Notes: a model not told the origin generated them from the sequence alone. Shown: positions 1 through 5,834, counted from the stretch's first letter. The stretch is DNA of 6,743 nucleotides from Actinomycetes bacterium (GCA_021779775.1 JAJYAB010000096.1:1-6743); one strand, 5' to 3'. Made by a program: numbers and translations.

Positions 1-1
1 C

Positions 2-634
2 GACTCGGTGGGCGACGTCCGAGGGGTGGGTCTGATGGCCGGCATCGAGCTGGTTGCCGACAAGGAGACGAAGCGAGGCTTCGCCGATCCGCACCGGGCC
101 TGCGAGCGAGTCGAGCACGAGGCGTGGGTGCGGGGCCTCTATTGCCGGGCCATGGGCATCGAGGTGGTCGGACTAGCGCCGCCGTTGACGATCGACCGCG
201 CGACCGTTGACCGGATGGTGGAGATCCTGGCGGACTCCATCGAAGCGATGGAGTCCGACGTGCTCGCCGGCGATCGAGCCCGGCCGCCCCGGCCTGCCGT
301 GCACGTCGGCAGTCCGGCTGAATTCTTCGACGACGTGCTCTTGGGGCGAGTGGATCCAACCGGCGCGGCGAGCGTCGAGCTCGAGGTGGCCTTCGTCCTT
401 GACGGTGACCTCGGAGGCTCGTGGCTCCTGACGGTCCACAATGGAACCGTGACGATCGCGGTGTCCGACGACCCCAGTGAAGACCTGGCTGCCACCATCC
501 GGGCTGCCGCTGCCGATTTCGTGAAGATCGTCAACGGAGAGCTGTCGGGCGCCGAGGCGTTCGTGTCCCAGCAGCTGGTGGTCGAGGGCGACTTGGGCGC
601 AGCGGCTCAGCTGATGTCCCTCGGGATCATCTGA
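2..634 (+). CDS. Class III aminotransferase C-terminus fused to SCP2 sterol-carrier domain (5' end outside window)
   Basis: The frame is open from the first bases of the window, so the real start lies upstream; the GTG at 8 is internal. The first ~85 residues match the small C-terminal domain of PLP-dependent class III (omega/aspartate-family) aminotransferases: VRGVGLMAGIELV, then a loop with LAPPLTID and a closing amphipathic helix (DRMVEILADSIEAM). The catalytic lysine and PLP-binding core would be upstream and cannot be seen. After a Pro/Arg-rich linker (RPPRPAV) the last ~110 residues look like an SCP2 domain: SPAEFFDDVL, beta strands around VELEVAFVL and WLLTVHNGTVTIAV, then DFVKIVNGELSGAEAF and the terminal GDLGAAAQLM helix. 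SCP2 domains bind hydrophobic ligands, so an amine donor or acceptor with a lipid or CoA-like tail is conceivable (inference). It ends 50 bp from the convergent YceI gene. The family call is firm; the substrate is unknown. Confidence 0.8.
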   Translation, partial: DSVGDVRGVGLMAGIELVADKETKRGFADPHRACERVEHEAWVRGLYCRAMGIEVVGLAPPLTIDRATVDRMVEILADSIEAMESDVLAGDRARPPRPAVHVGSPAEFFDDVLLGRVDPTGAASVELEVAFVLDGDLGGSWLLTVHNGTVTIAVSDDPSEDLAATIRAAAADFVKIVNGELSGAEAFVSQQLVVEGDLGAAAQLMSLGII

Positions 635-684
635 TGCCCCGCGGGGTCATGTACGCAGCGTCACTTTCGAGGTCCGAGCCCCGC

Positions 685-1260
685 TCACACCGGATCCACG
701 TCCTCAGGGCCTGCGCCGGCTGGAGCTGAGCCGACGGCAGACGGCGTGAACCTGGCGACGACTTCCACCGGTGTCGACATCTTCGTCATGCCCATCTTCC
801 GCCACCCTATTCCCCAGGCAGACCGGTCGACGGCGAAGCTGGCGGAGATCGTCACATCCCCGTCGTCGATGTCGCCCACCTTGGCTTCGATCTCGAGCGG
901 CTGACTGGTGCCGGCGATGGTCAGTGTGCCGCTGAGCGTGGCTCGGTCTGGGCCGAGTGCGGTGGCCGCAGACGCCCTGTAGGTGATCTGCGGGTGCGAC
1001 GAGGTCTGGAGGAGGTCGTCGGAGCGCAGGTGGGTGTCACGCTTGTCGTTGCCCGTGGTCACCGACGACGCGTCGATGACGAGCTCGCCGCCCGACGACC
1101 CGTCCGTCCCGACGCTTCCGGACCCGCTGATCCCGGTGAACCTGCCTTTCACCTTCACCAAGCCCCACAGGCTGGTGGACCGGAAGGACGCCGACGATCG
1201 GTCGGCATCGAGCGTCCAGGTCCCCGGGCGACGTAGCAGTTCGTCGAGTGTGGTGGTCAT
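685..1260 (-). CDS. YceI-family lipid/isoprenoid-binding protein
   Basis: This 191-residue protein is the usual YceI length. It starts TWTLDADRSSASFRSTS, the typical opening in which the first strand of a lipocalin-like barrel follows a W-x-(L/I)-D pattern. The core contains VKGRFTGISG, DASSVTTGNDKRDTHLRSDDLL (positions about 1008-1074) and SHPQITYRA, all family hallmarks, followed by LSGTLTIAGTSQPLEIEA and a closing strand, VEVVARF. YceI proteins bind long isoprenoid or quinone-like lipids. No signal peptide or lipobox is visible, so a cytoplasmic location is expected, unlike E. coli YceI. The last ~18 residues are a low-complexity Ala/Gly/Pro tail. The ATG sits 9 bp after the ctaA stop and an AGGTTGG ribosome site overlaps that stop, so translational coupling with ctaA is likely. 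The family call is strong; the ligand is inferred. Confidence 0.9.
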   Translation of the reverse strand: MTTTLDELLRRPGTWTLDADRSSASFRSTSLWGLVKVKGRFTGISGSGSVGTDGSSGGELVIDASSVTTGNDKRDTHLRSDDLLQTSSHPQITYRASAATALGPDRATLSGTLTIAGTSQPLEIEAKVGDIDDGDVTISASFAVDRSAWGIGWRKMGMTKMSTPVEVVARFTPSAVGSAPAGAGPEDVDPV

Positions 1261-1264
1261 GACG

Positions 1265-1271
1265 CCAACCT
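1265..1271 (-). promoter_or_regulatory. Ribosome binding site of the YceI gene, overlapping the ctaA stop
   Basis: On the minus strand the sequence reads TAG-GTTGG-CGTC-ATG. The AGG of the ribosome site shares bases with the ctaA TAG stop (1270-1272), and the ATG of the YceI gene follows four bases after the AGGTTGG run. This arrangement supports co-translation of the two genes and the choice of the ATG at 1260. Confidence 0.55.
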
Positions 1272-2337
1272 AGTTGCTGGCTGATGCCGTGTCCGGTGTC
1301 TCGGGCATCTGTAACGGACCGGGCCGGACTCGCATCGTCGCCGGTACGCCGTCCACAGTGCGGGGATCGGCGGGAGCAATACGCTCCCGGGCGCCGCTTG
1401 CCGGCAGGGCGGCGACCGCGATGACGACAGCCCACAGTGCCGAGGCCAATGCGAGATGCACGTCGGCCAGAGCCGCTGGCGCACCGAGCAACGCGTCGAA
1501 TGCGCCGACCGTGACCTGCGTGGCGAGCAGGGCCAGGCCGGTCATCGCCAGGATGTGCCGCGCCGGGGGGACGCGTCCCCGGCGGAGGAGCATCACGAGG
1601 TAGACGACGACGAGCGTCCCACCGACCAGGACGATCGAACGATGGACGAGTTGGAGGGCGACGAGTCCATCGGAGGCTCGGGCTCCGACGCACGCTGGCC
1701 ATGACCTGCACGCCGACTGCGCCCCCCCATCGACCACCAGCGAACCGGATGCGAGCACGGAGAACAACCCGATGACGGCAGCCCAGGCGAGGTGGCCCGG
1801 ATGGCGAGGTAACGACCAGGACGCTTCGGGCCCGGCGAAGGATGCCACCGCGGTCACCGTTACTATCCCGAGGAGCAACAGCCCGGCCGCGAGGTGCAGC
1901 GCGACCGTGACCGGTGCGTTGTTGGTGAGGACGGTGATGGCGCCGAGCACGACCTGCACGGCGATCGCTCCTACGGACACCGTTGCCGGTCCCCGCACGT
2001 ACCGGGCCGCTGGACCGGCTCGCCAGGCCAACGCGGCGAGCATCAGGACCAGGAAGGTCACGAGCGCCGCCAGGTAGCGGTGAGACTGTTCGATCAACGG
2101 ATGGAAATGGGCGATCGGACCGATCTGCCCGGTGCACAGTGGCCAGCCCGCGCAGCCCATCCCCGAGTCGGTCACACGCACGGTGCTCCCGAGCACGGCA
2201 AGGCAGTAGGTCGCGGCCACCGCGGCCAGTGAGAGCACCCGGATGCAGCGACCGCCCGCATCCTGCTGCCGACCGCCCGCATCCTGCTGCCGACCGCCCC
2301 GGCTCCGGCAGCACCGCCTTGCGCCCAGATCGACCAT
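1270..2337 (-). CDS. ctaA: Heme A synthase (CtaA/COX15 family)
   Basis: This enzyme hydroxylates the C8 methyl of heme O to give heme A for aa3-type cytochrome oxidase, in the membrane. From the ATG at 2337 the protein has 355 residues and about eight hydrophobic segments. Key positions agree with the Bacillus CtaA layout: an EQSHR motif (E83, H86), then H148, H232 and H294 as the other heme ligands, with repeat spacing of about 62 residues within each half. Two extracellular cysteine pairs are present, C62/C68 in DSGMGCAGWPLC and C210/C216 in ACRSWPAC. The upstream in-frame TTG at 2367 lies inside the promoter-like palindrome, so the ATG at 2337 is preferred; a GTG at 2238 is a shorter alternative that would drop the odd Arg/Gln/Gly-rich N-terminus (residues 7-30), which contains a 21-bp tandem repeat. 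The C-terminal ~40 residues are polar and cytosolic. A possible leaderless transcript starts at the ATG. The function call is strong; the exact start is less sure. Confidence 0.92.
   Translation of the reverse strand: MVDLGARRCCRSRGGRQQDAGGRQQDAGGRCIRVLSLAAVAATYCLAVLGSTVRVTDSGMGCAGWPLCTGQIGPIAHFHPLIEQSHRYLAALVTFLVLMLAALAWRAGPAARYVRGPATVSVGAIAVQVVLGAITVLTNNAPVTVALHLAAGLLLLGIVTVTAVASFAGPEASWSLPRHPGHLAWAAVIGLFSVLASGSLVVDGGAQSACRSWPACVGARASDGLVALQLVHRSIVLVGGTLVVVYLVMLLRRGRVPPARHILAMTGLALLATQVTVGAFDALLGAPAALADVHLALASALWAVVIAVAALPASGARERIAPADPRTVDGVPATMRVRPGPLQMPETPDTASASN
2250..2300. repeat. 21-bp tandem repeat, 2.4 copies, inside the 5' end of ctaA
   Basis: The unit GACCGCCCGCATCCTGCTGC plus a final C occurs at 2250-2270 and again, identically, at 2271-2291; a third partial copy (9 bases, last one diverged) runs to 2300. 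The unit is a multiple of three, so on the minus strand it adds a seven-residue block (RQQDAGG) to the N-terminus of the heme A synthase without breaking the frame. Identical copies suggest a recent duplication. Confidence 0.95.
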
Positions 2338-2345
2338 GCGGTGTG

Positions 2346-2376
2346 ATACTATATGTATAGTGAGCAACTATCCAAA
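2346..2376 (-). promoter_or_regulatory. Candidate ctaA promoter with overlapping dyad
   Basis: This short AT-rich island stands out from the GC-rich surroundings. On the minus strand a -10-like TATAGT (2353-2348), or the overlapping TAGTAT (2351-2346), sits 17 bp after a weak -35-like TTTGGA (2376-2371). Transcription would begin about at the ATG at 2337, giving a leaderless mRNA, which fits the absence of a ribosome site before ctaA. Overlapping the -10 is a perfect 6-bp inverted repeat, ACTATA-TG-TATAGT (2348-2361), which could be a repressor site. The call is by pattern only. Confidence 0.45.
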
Positions 2377-2429
2377 TGGTGCCTGCCGGGTAGAGCTCTG
2401 GTGCTGCTGGAGGATCCCGCCAGGATCGA

Positions 2430-3497
2430 TCAGTCGGTGGTAGCGGTGGTAGCGGTGGTAGCGGTGGTAGCGGTGGCGCGTCCGGTGCCGACGGCTCGGA
2501 GGTGGTGGAGCACCTCGCGGTAGGCATGCCACGGGCTCTGTTCGGTGTAGGCGATCCGGTGCTCGGCACAGAACGGGCGGACCAGCTCGCGTGCTCGGCG
2601 CAGGTTCGCCCGAGGCATCGTCGGGAACAGGTGGTGTTCGATCTGGGTGTCCAGACCTCCGAACACGAAGCTGGTGAGCGACCGGCCGGACAGGTTGCGC
2701 GAGGTCAGCACCTGGCGGCGCAGGAACCCGAGATCGTCGCTGCCGTCGAGTGTCGGCATGCCCACGTGGTTGGTCACGAAGCTTGTGCCCAGGTAGAAAC
2801 CGAACAGGGACTGTGTGACGGCGATGAACACCACAGCTCGAACCGGCGAGAGGACCAGGAAGGGCGCAACGAAGAAGATCCCTCCATGGATGGCGAGCAA
2901 CCCGGCCTCGACGAGCGCAGTCCACGCCCTGCGTCGGGCAAGGGACACCACGCTGGCCAGATGCAGGTTTAAAGCCTCCAGGAACAGCAGGGGCACCACC
3001 AGGGCTGCCTGGCTCCGGCCGAGCCGCCGGCCGAGCCGCCCGCTCTGCGCGGCTTGGGCCGGCGTGTACACCAACGCGCCAGGAGCAAGGTCTGGATCCT
3101 TGTCCGGACGGTTGGTGTAGCGATGATGGCGGTTGTGCTTCGCCAGCCACCATTCGAAGCTGAACCCGGTGAGCAGATTGGCGACGATGACGCCGAGCAA
3201 GTCGTTGTTGCGCCGACGGGCGCAGACCTGGCGGTGTCCCGCGTCGTGGCCGATGAAGCCCAGCTGGGCGAGAACGAACGCCAAGCCGCCGGCAACGGTC
3301 AGGTTCCACCAGCTGTTACCGACGATGACGGCGCTGATCACCAAGGCGACCAGCGCCCCGATCGTTGCCCCGATCGTGACCACGTTGTAGCCAGGCCGTC
3401 GCGCCATCAGCCCCCGGTCGCGGACCATGCGGGACAGCTCGGCGAAATCCTCCTGGCTCGACACCGTGGCAGGGAGGACCGCTGGCTCAAGGTGCAT
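2430..3497 (-). CDS. Membrane fatty acid desaturase (acyl-lipid/acyl-CoA, FADS-like)
   Basis: This is a di-iron integral membrane enzyme that inserts a double bond in fatty acyl chains. From the ATG at 3497 it has 355 residues. All three histidine boxes are present: GHDAGH (H84, H88), HNRHH (H121, H124, H125) and QIEHH (Q285, H288, H289), the last followed by LFPTMPR. The Q in place of H in box three is the form found in front-end and DesA3/linoleoyl-CoA-type desaturases. Hydrophobic pairs lie at about 38-82 and 165-237. There is no cytochrome b5 domain, so an external ferredoxin or reductase is needed. The frame is open up to 3674, but that start would overlap the SQR gene by 67 bp and add ~59 residues without family likeness, so the ATG at 3497 (weak GAAAG upstream) was chosen. 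The last 15 residues are a repeated Ala-Thr-Thr tail from a 9-bp repeat. Family certain; regioselectivity unknown. Confidence 0.9.
   Translation of the reverse strand: MHLEPAVLPATVSSQEDFAELSRMVRDRGLMARRPGYNVVTIGATIGALVALVISAVIVGNSWWNLTVAGGLAFVLAQLGFIGHDAGHRQVCARRRNNDLLGVIVANLLTGFSFEWWLAKHNRHHRYTNRPDKDPDLAPGALVYTPAQAAQSGRLGRRLGRSQAALVVPLLFLEALNLHLASVVSLARRRAWTALVEAGLLAIHGGIFFVAPFLVLSPVRAVVFIAVTQSLFGFYLGTSFVTNHVGMPTLDGSDDLGFLRRQVLTSRNLSGRSLTSFVFGGLDTQIEHHLFPTMPRANLRRARELVRPFCAEHRIAYTEQSPWHAYREVLHHLRAVGTGRATATTATTATTATTD
2435..2476. repeat. 9-bp tandem repeat, about 4.7 copies, at the 3' end of the desaturase gene
   Basis: CGGTGGTAG is repeated perfectly at 2435-2443, 2444-2452, 2453-2461 and 2462-2470, with a further six matching bases. 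On the minus strand it encodes Ala-Thr-Thr units that end one codon before the desaturase stop. Copy-number change would alter tail length in steps of three residues without a frameshift. Confidence 0.97.
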
Positions 3498-3607
3498 GCC
3501 GACGCTTTCGGTGGGTGCCTGCAGGCGGACATGGTGCGACGGGTGGCCTACGGCTCCATAGTGTCTCACGGCGGGAGCGACCTGCGGGTCGGCGGGTACG
3601 GCGGGGG
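3498..3607. other. Gap between SQR stop and desaturase start
   Basis: This 110-bp stretch lies between the SQR stop and the preferred desaturase start. I see no strong promoter, terminator or RNA signal. The desaturase frame stays open through it, so it could instead encode an N-terminal extension if a start near 3674 were used. The desaturase may be transcribed together with the SQR gene. Confidence 0.4.
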
Positions 3608-4801
3608 TCAGCCCAGCCCGCGTAGCATGACGTTCCAGTAGAAGGCAGGAAGGCCGTAGCGCTTGAGCAGCCACATGTCGTAGCGCTCGCGTGTCGTGTC
3701 GACGAGCGGGATCGTCGGGTGCGGCGCCAGGCTGTAGTCGAACTCAGCCAGCAGCATCTTGCCCCGGGCGGTGGTGAACGGGCAGGCGGCATAGCCGTCG
3801 TAGCGAGCGGGTGGTTCGTGCCCCGACAAGGTGGCGAGCACGTTCGCCACCACGACCGGCGCCTGGCGACGGATCGCTGCTCCGGTCTTGGAGGTCGGGG
3901 CGTCACAGACGTCGCCCAGAGCGAAGACCTCCGGGTGGCGGGTATGCACGAGACGGTGGCGGTCGACGGGTACCCAGCCGAACGGGCTCTGGCTCGAGAG
4001 CGTGCTCTCGCGCACGAAGCCCGGGGCGCGTTGCGGTGGGGTGGCGTGCAACAGGTCGTAATGAAGCGCCTCGCGCACGTTGCCCTTCGGGCCGGTGGTC
4101 TCGAAGGTCGCCTGGCGCGCGTCAGGGTCGACCTCGACGAGCTCGTGGCCGAAGCGGGTCTCGATCCCGTAGCGTTCGACGACGCGCTCGAGCACGGCTG
4201 CGAACTCCGGCACCCCGAAGATCCCGCCCGCACCGCTTGCATACGTGACCCGAGTGCTCGCGCGCGTGCCGGTGCGCTGCCACCGGTCGCACGCGAGGTA
4301 GGCGGCCTTCTGCGGAGCGCCCGGGCACTTGATCGGCGAGCCTGGGGCGGCGAAGATCGCCTCGCCGCCCCGGAAGCGCCGGACGAGCTCGAAGGTCTTC
4401 GGGGCGAGCTCGGCGCTGTAATTCGATGCAGCGTGCGGCGTCGCCATCGCCTCGGCAAGGCCCGGAACCCGGTCCCAGGCGAGCTCGAGGCCAGGGCAGA
4501 GCACGAGCACGTCGTAGCCGATCCGGGCGCCGCCCGCCGTGGTGACGAGGCGGGCGTCGGGGTCGAGCTCGACGGCTGCGTCCTGGACCCAGCGGACCCC
4601 CTTCGGCACAACGGTGGCCTCGAAGCGTCGGGTGCGTTCGAGGGAGGCGTACCCTCCCCCCACGAGGGTCCACAGCGGCTGGTAGTAGTGCACGGCCGCC
4701 GGCTCGATCAGCGCCACATCCTCCTCGCCGGCCCGGCGCAACCGGGCGGCAACGCTGATACCCGCGCTGCCGCCCCCGACGATCACGATCCGATGTCGCA
4801 T
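3608..4801 (-). CDS. sqr: Sulfide:quinone oxidoreductase, type II (SQOR-like) FAD enzyme
   Basis: This enzyme oxidises sulfide to sulfane sulfur and passes the electrons through FAD to the quinone pool at the membrane face. The 397-residue protein opens with the Rossmann FAD motif VIVGGGSAG (residues 6-14) ending at E33. It carries SPIKCPGAPQKAAYL with Cys159, equal to the KCAGAPQK active-site motif of mitochondrial SQOR, and GDVCDAPTSKTGAA with Cys299 near the second redox cysteine; the cysteine is one position later than in the human GDC form. The C-terminus, YDGYAACPFTT...KMLLAEFDY and FYWNVMLRG, is diagnostic of the type II group and ends in an amphipathic membrane-binding segment. The ATG at 4801 has a strong GGAGAGGGAG ribosome site. 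It is first in the minus-strand block ahead of the desaturase and ctaA. A flavocytochrome c-like role is less likely because no signal peptide is present. Confidence 0.9.
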   Translation of the reverse strand: MRHRIVIVGGGSAGISVAARLRRAGEEDVALIEPAAVHYYQPLWTLVGGGYASLERTRRFEATVVPKGVRWVQDAAVELDPDARLVTTAGGARIGYDVLVLCPGLELAWDRVPGLAEAMATPHAASNYSAELAPKTFELVRRFRGGEAIFAAPGSPIKCPGAPQKAAYLACDRWQRTGTRASTRVTYASGAGGIFGVPEFAAVLERVVERYGIETRFGHELVEVDPDARQATFETTGPKGNVREALHYDLLHATPPQRAPGFVRESTLSSQSPFGWVPVDRHRLVHTRHPEVFALGDVCDAPTSKTGAAIRRQAPVVVANVLATLSGHEPPARYDGYAACPFTTARGKMLLAEFDYSLAPHPTIPLVDTTRERYDMWLLKRYGLPAFYWNVMLRGLG

Positions 4802-4803
4802 CG

Positions 4804-4813
4804 CTCCCTCTCC
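4804..4813 (-). promoter_or_regulatory. Strong ribosome binding site of the SQR gene
   Basis: On the minus strand GGAGAGGGAG precedes the ATG at 4801. The first GGAG is eight bases from the start codon. It is the clearest ribosome site in the window and fixes the SQR start. Confidence 0.7.
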
Positions 4814-4825
4814 GGACAGTGGCCC

Positions 4826-4875
4826 TAATCATGACTAACTAACTCAACATTACTGGATAGAGTAAACGTATGCAA
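4826..4875 (-). promoter_or_regulatory. Candidate SQR promoter and operator region
   Basis: This is an AT-rich stretch upstream of the SQR gene. A -35-like TTGCAT (4875-4870) and -10-like TAATGT (4852-4847) are separated by 17 bp on the minus strand; both match the consensus only partly. Just downstream, near the expected transcription start, are a tandem TTAGTTAG and an imperfect dyad centred on TCATGA (4829-4834, within 4825-4838), a position suited to a repressor. Sulfide or persulfide control is a guess from the gene's role. Confidence 0.3.
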
Positions 4876-4902
4876 GTACCCTTGTCGCAGGGTCGTTTAC
4901 TC
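4860..4902. repeat. Nested inverted repeat (9-bp outer arms, 5-bp inner stem) upstream of the SQR gene
   Basis: GAGTAAACG (4860-4868) is exactly complementary to CGTTTACTC (4894-4902). Between them a second inverted repeat, ACCCT (4878-4882) with AGGGT (4889-4893), closes a six-base loop. The inner and outer right arms are contiguous, so the fold would be a 14-bp stem with a nine-base bulge on one side. It lies between the IS110 remnant and the SQR promoter and could be an operator, a terminator for the remnant (there is no T run), or an element end. Confidence 0.75.
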
Positions 4903-5312
4903 GCATCGAGCGCCGTCGGCGGCTTCGGTCTGTACAAACGTGGGCGCGTCAGGTCGGGGTGCGGGGCGGATCCCCGCCGTGGGGAATTGGGCGATGTCCA
5001 GGCCGACCTCGGCGATGATGGTCTGGGCGGCGGACACCCCGATGCCGGTGAGCAGCTGCTCGACGCGCTGCATGTCCCGGGTGCGGTCTTCGACGAGGTC
5101 GACCGGAGCCGGGTGTAGTCGCTCAGCTGGCGGATCTCGGCCGGCGGGATGAGACTCGGCCGCAGCATGCCGCGCTCGTCGAGCTTGGCCAGCCACACGG
5201 CGTCGAGCTTGCCGGTTTTCGGCCGGCCAGGTACCTGCTTGGCGTCGCGGGCGCTCACCAGCCAGACGACGCAGTCCGCGACCCTTCTGGTCGGGTCCCG
5301 ACGCCAGACTGG
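4897..5312 (-). pseudogene. Decayed IS110-family transposase remnant
   Basis: Reading on the minus strand, a frame open from a TAG at 5315-5313 gives VWLVSARDAKQVPGRPK, KLDAVWLAKLDERGMLRPS and PPAEIRQLSDYTRLR, the end of the IS110 DEDD/RuvC-like catalytic domain. Near 5098-5106 one missing base shifts the frame; the neighbouring frame then continues with VDLVEDRTRDMQRVEQLL. Directly after this (about 5050) comes LTGIGVSAAQTIIAEVGLD and QFPTAG, which belongs to the C-terminal Tnp20-like domain, so the intervening helical region of well over 100 residues is deleted. Past about 4972 the likeness ends. The usual KTDxxDA catalytic motif reads KTGKLDA, so one acidic residue is also lost. The N-terminal part with the first catalytic Asp is absent. 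It cannot make an active transposase. No IS ends or target duplication could be defined. Confidence 0.82.
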
Positions 5313-5315
5313 CTA

Positions 5316-5416
5316 ACGGGTTCGATTATCAGGGAAGCGTCGGTGTCGCAGGCGTCCCGGCAGCATTTTCACGTCGGCACGACGCGCCCGGCAGGGAACA
5401 GGGAGACTGACTGCCA
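5316..5416. other. Non-coding gap between IS110 remnant and DCC-family gene
   Basis: About 100 bp without a convincing gene. A short less GC-rich patch (5321-5335) occurs here. If the remnant was a classical IS110 element, this side would have held the end that encodes its guide (bridge) RNA, but I see no recognisable RNA structure. The promoter of the downstream plus-strand gene should also lie here; no clear -10/-35 pair is visible. Confidence 0.3.
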
Positions 5417-5800
5417 ATGGACCACCCCGGCGTGCCGCTGCTCGTGTTCGACGGCGACTGCGGTTTCTGCACGTCGGCTGCCGGCTGGATCGCCAGCCAT
5501 TGGGACAGGCCGGTGCGCTCGGTCCCTTGGCAATGCCTGGGTGAGCCCGGACTGGCCGACCTCGGGCTGACGGTCGAGCAGGCCCAGACCGCCGTATGGT
5601 GGGTCGACGAATCCGGCGGGCTGGCGCGGGGCCACCGGGCCATCGGCGCGTCGCTGCTGGCCGGCACGGGTTGGCGGCGACGTGCAGGCATGCTCGTCCT
5701 CACTCCACCGTTCAGCTGGATGGCGGCCGGCATCTACCGGCTGGTGGCGCGGTTCCGCCACCGGCTTCCCGGCGGCACGCCCGCCTGCCGCCTGCCGTAG
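5417..5800 (+). CDS. DCC-family (DUF393) thiol-disulfide oxidoreductase-like protein
   Basis: The 127-residue protein begins VPLLVFDGDCGFCTSAAGWI, the family-defining DxDCxxC pattern with C15 and C18 as a thioredoxin-like CxxC pair after a first beta strand. Further family features are VPWQ, then the DLGLT segment, an AVWWVDESGG hairpin, a GHRAIGASLL helix and a C-terminal helix ending RLVARFRHRLPGG. Length is normal for the family. Members are presumed disulfide oxidoreductases but their substrates are largely unknown. The ATG at 5417 follows GGGAG (5401-5405) at a rather long spacing of 11 bases. A Trp-rich middle and a hydrophobic stretch (residues ~92-112) might associate with the membrane. 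The helicase gene starts 34 bp downstream on the same strand, but a functional link is not evident. Confidence 0.88.
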   Translation: MDHPGVPLLVFDGDCGFCTSAAGWIASHWDRPVRSVPWQCLGEPGLADLGLTVEQAQTAVWWVDESGGLARGHRAIGASLLAGTGWRRRAGMLVLTPPFSWMAAGIYRLVARFRHRLPGGTPACRLP

Positions 5801-5822
5801 CAGAAGCGAACCATCCCCCCGC

Positions 5823-5828
5823 TACCCT
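5823..5828 (+). promoter_or_regulatory. Possible -10 element for a leaderless helicase transcript
   Basis: TACCCT fits the actinobacterial TANNNT -10 pattern and lies six bases before the ATG at 5835, so transcription could start at the start codon. No ribosome site precedes this ATG, which agrees with a leaderless start. The motif is short and could be chance. Confidence 0.3.
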
Positions 5829-5834
5829 CCGCCG

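Noticed and set aside
637..646. CCCCGCGGGG palindrome between the convergent gene ends, as a terminator
   Set aside because: It has no room for a loop and no T run on either strand; in a GC-rich spacer it is easily explained by chance.
2413..2427. GATCC-CGCCA-GGATC hairpin just after the desaturase stop, as an intrinsic terminator
   Set aside because: The stem is only five base pairs and no T run follows on the minus strand, so termination is not supported.
2250..2476. The two tandem repeats as a CRISPR-like array
   Set aside because: The copies are directly adjacent without spacers, and both repeats are in frame in protein genes.
1037..2569. A 510-codon open frame on the minus strand overlapping ctaA and the YceI gene
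   Set aside because: Its product is Arg/Pro/Gly-rich low complexity without family likeness, and it lies over two well-recognised genes in another frame; such long shadow frames are common at this GC content.
3498..3674. Upstream extension of the desaturase to the start at 3674
   Set aside because: It would overlap the SQR 3' end by 67 bp and the added residues resemble no part of desaturases; the ATG at 3497 gives a normal family length.
3487..4611. A 374-codon minus-strand open frame and a 369-codon plus-strand frame (3719-4828) over the SQR gene
   Set aside because: Both are compositional shadows of the SQR coding sequence; the SQR frame has clear FAD and cysteine motifs throughout.
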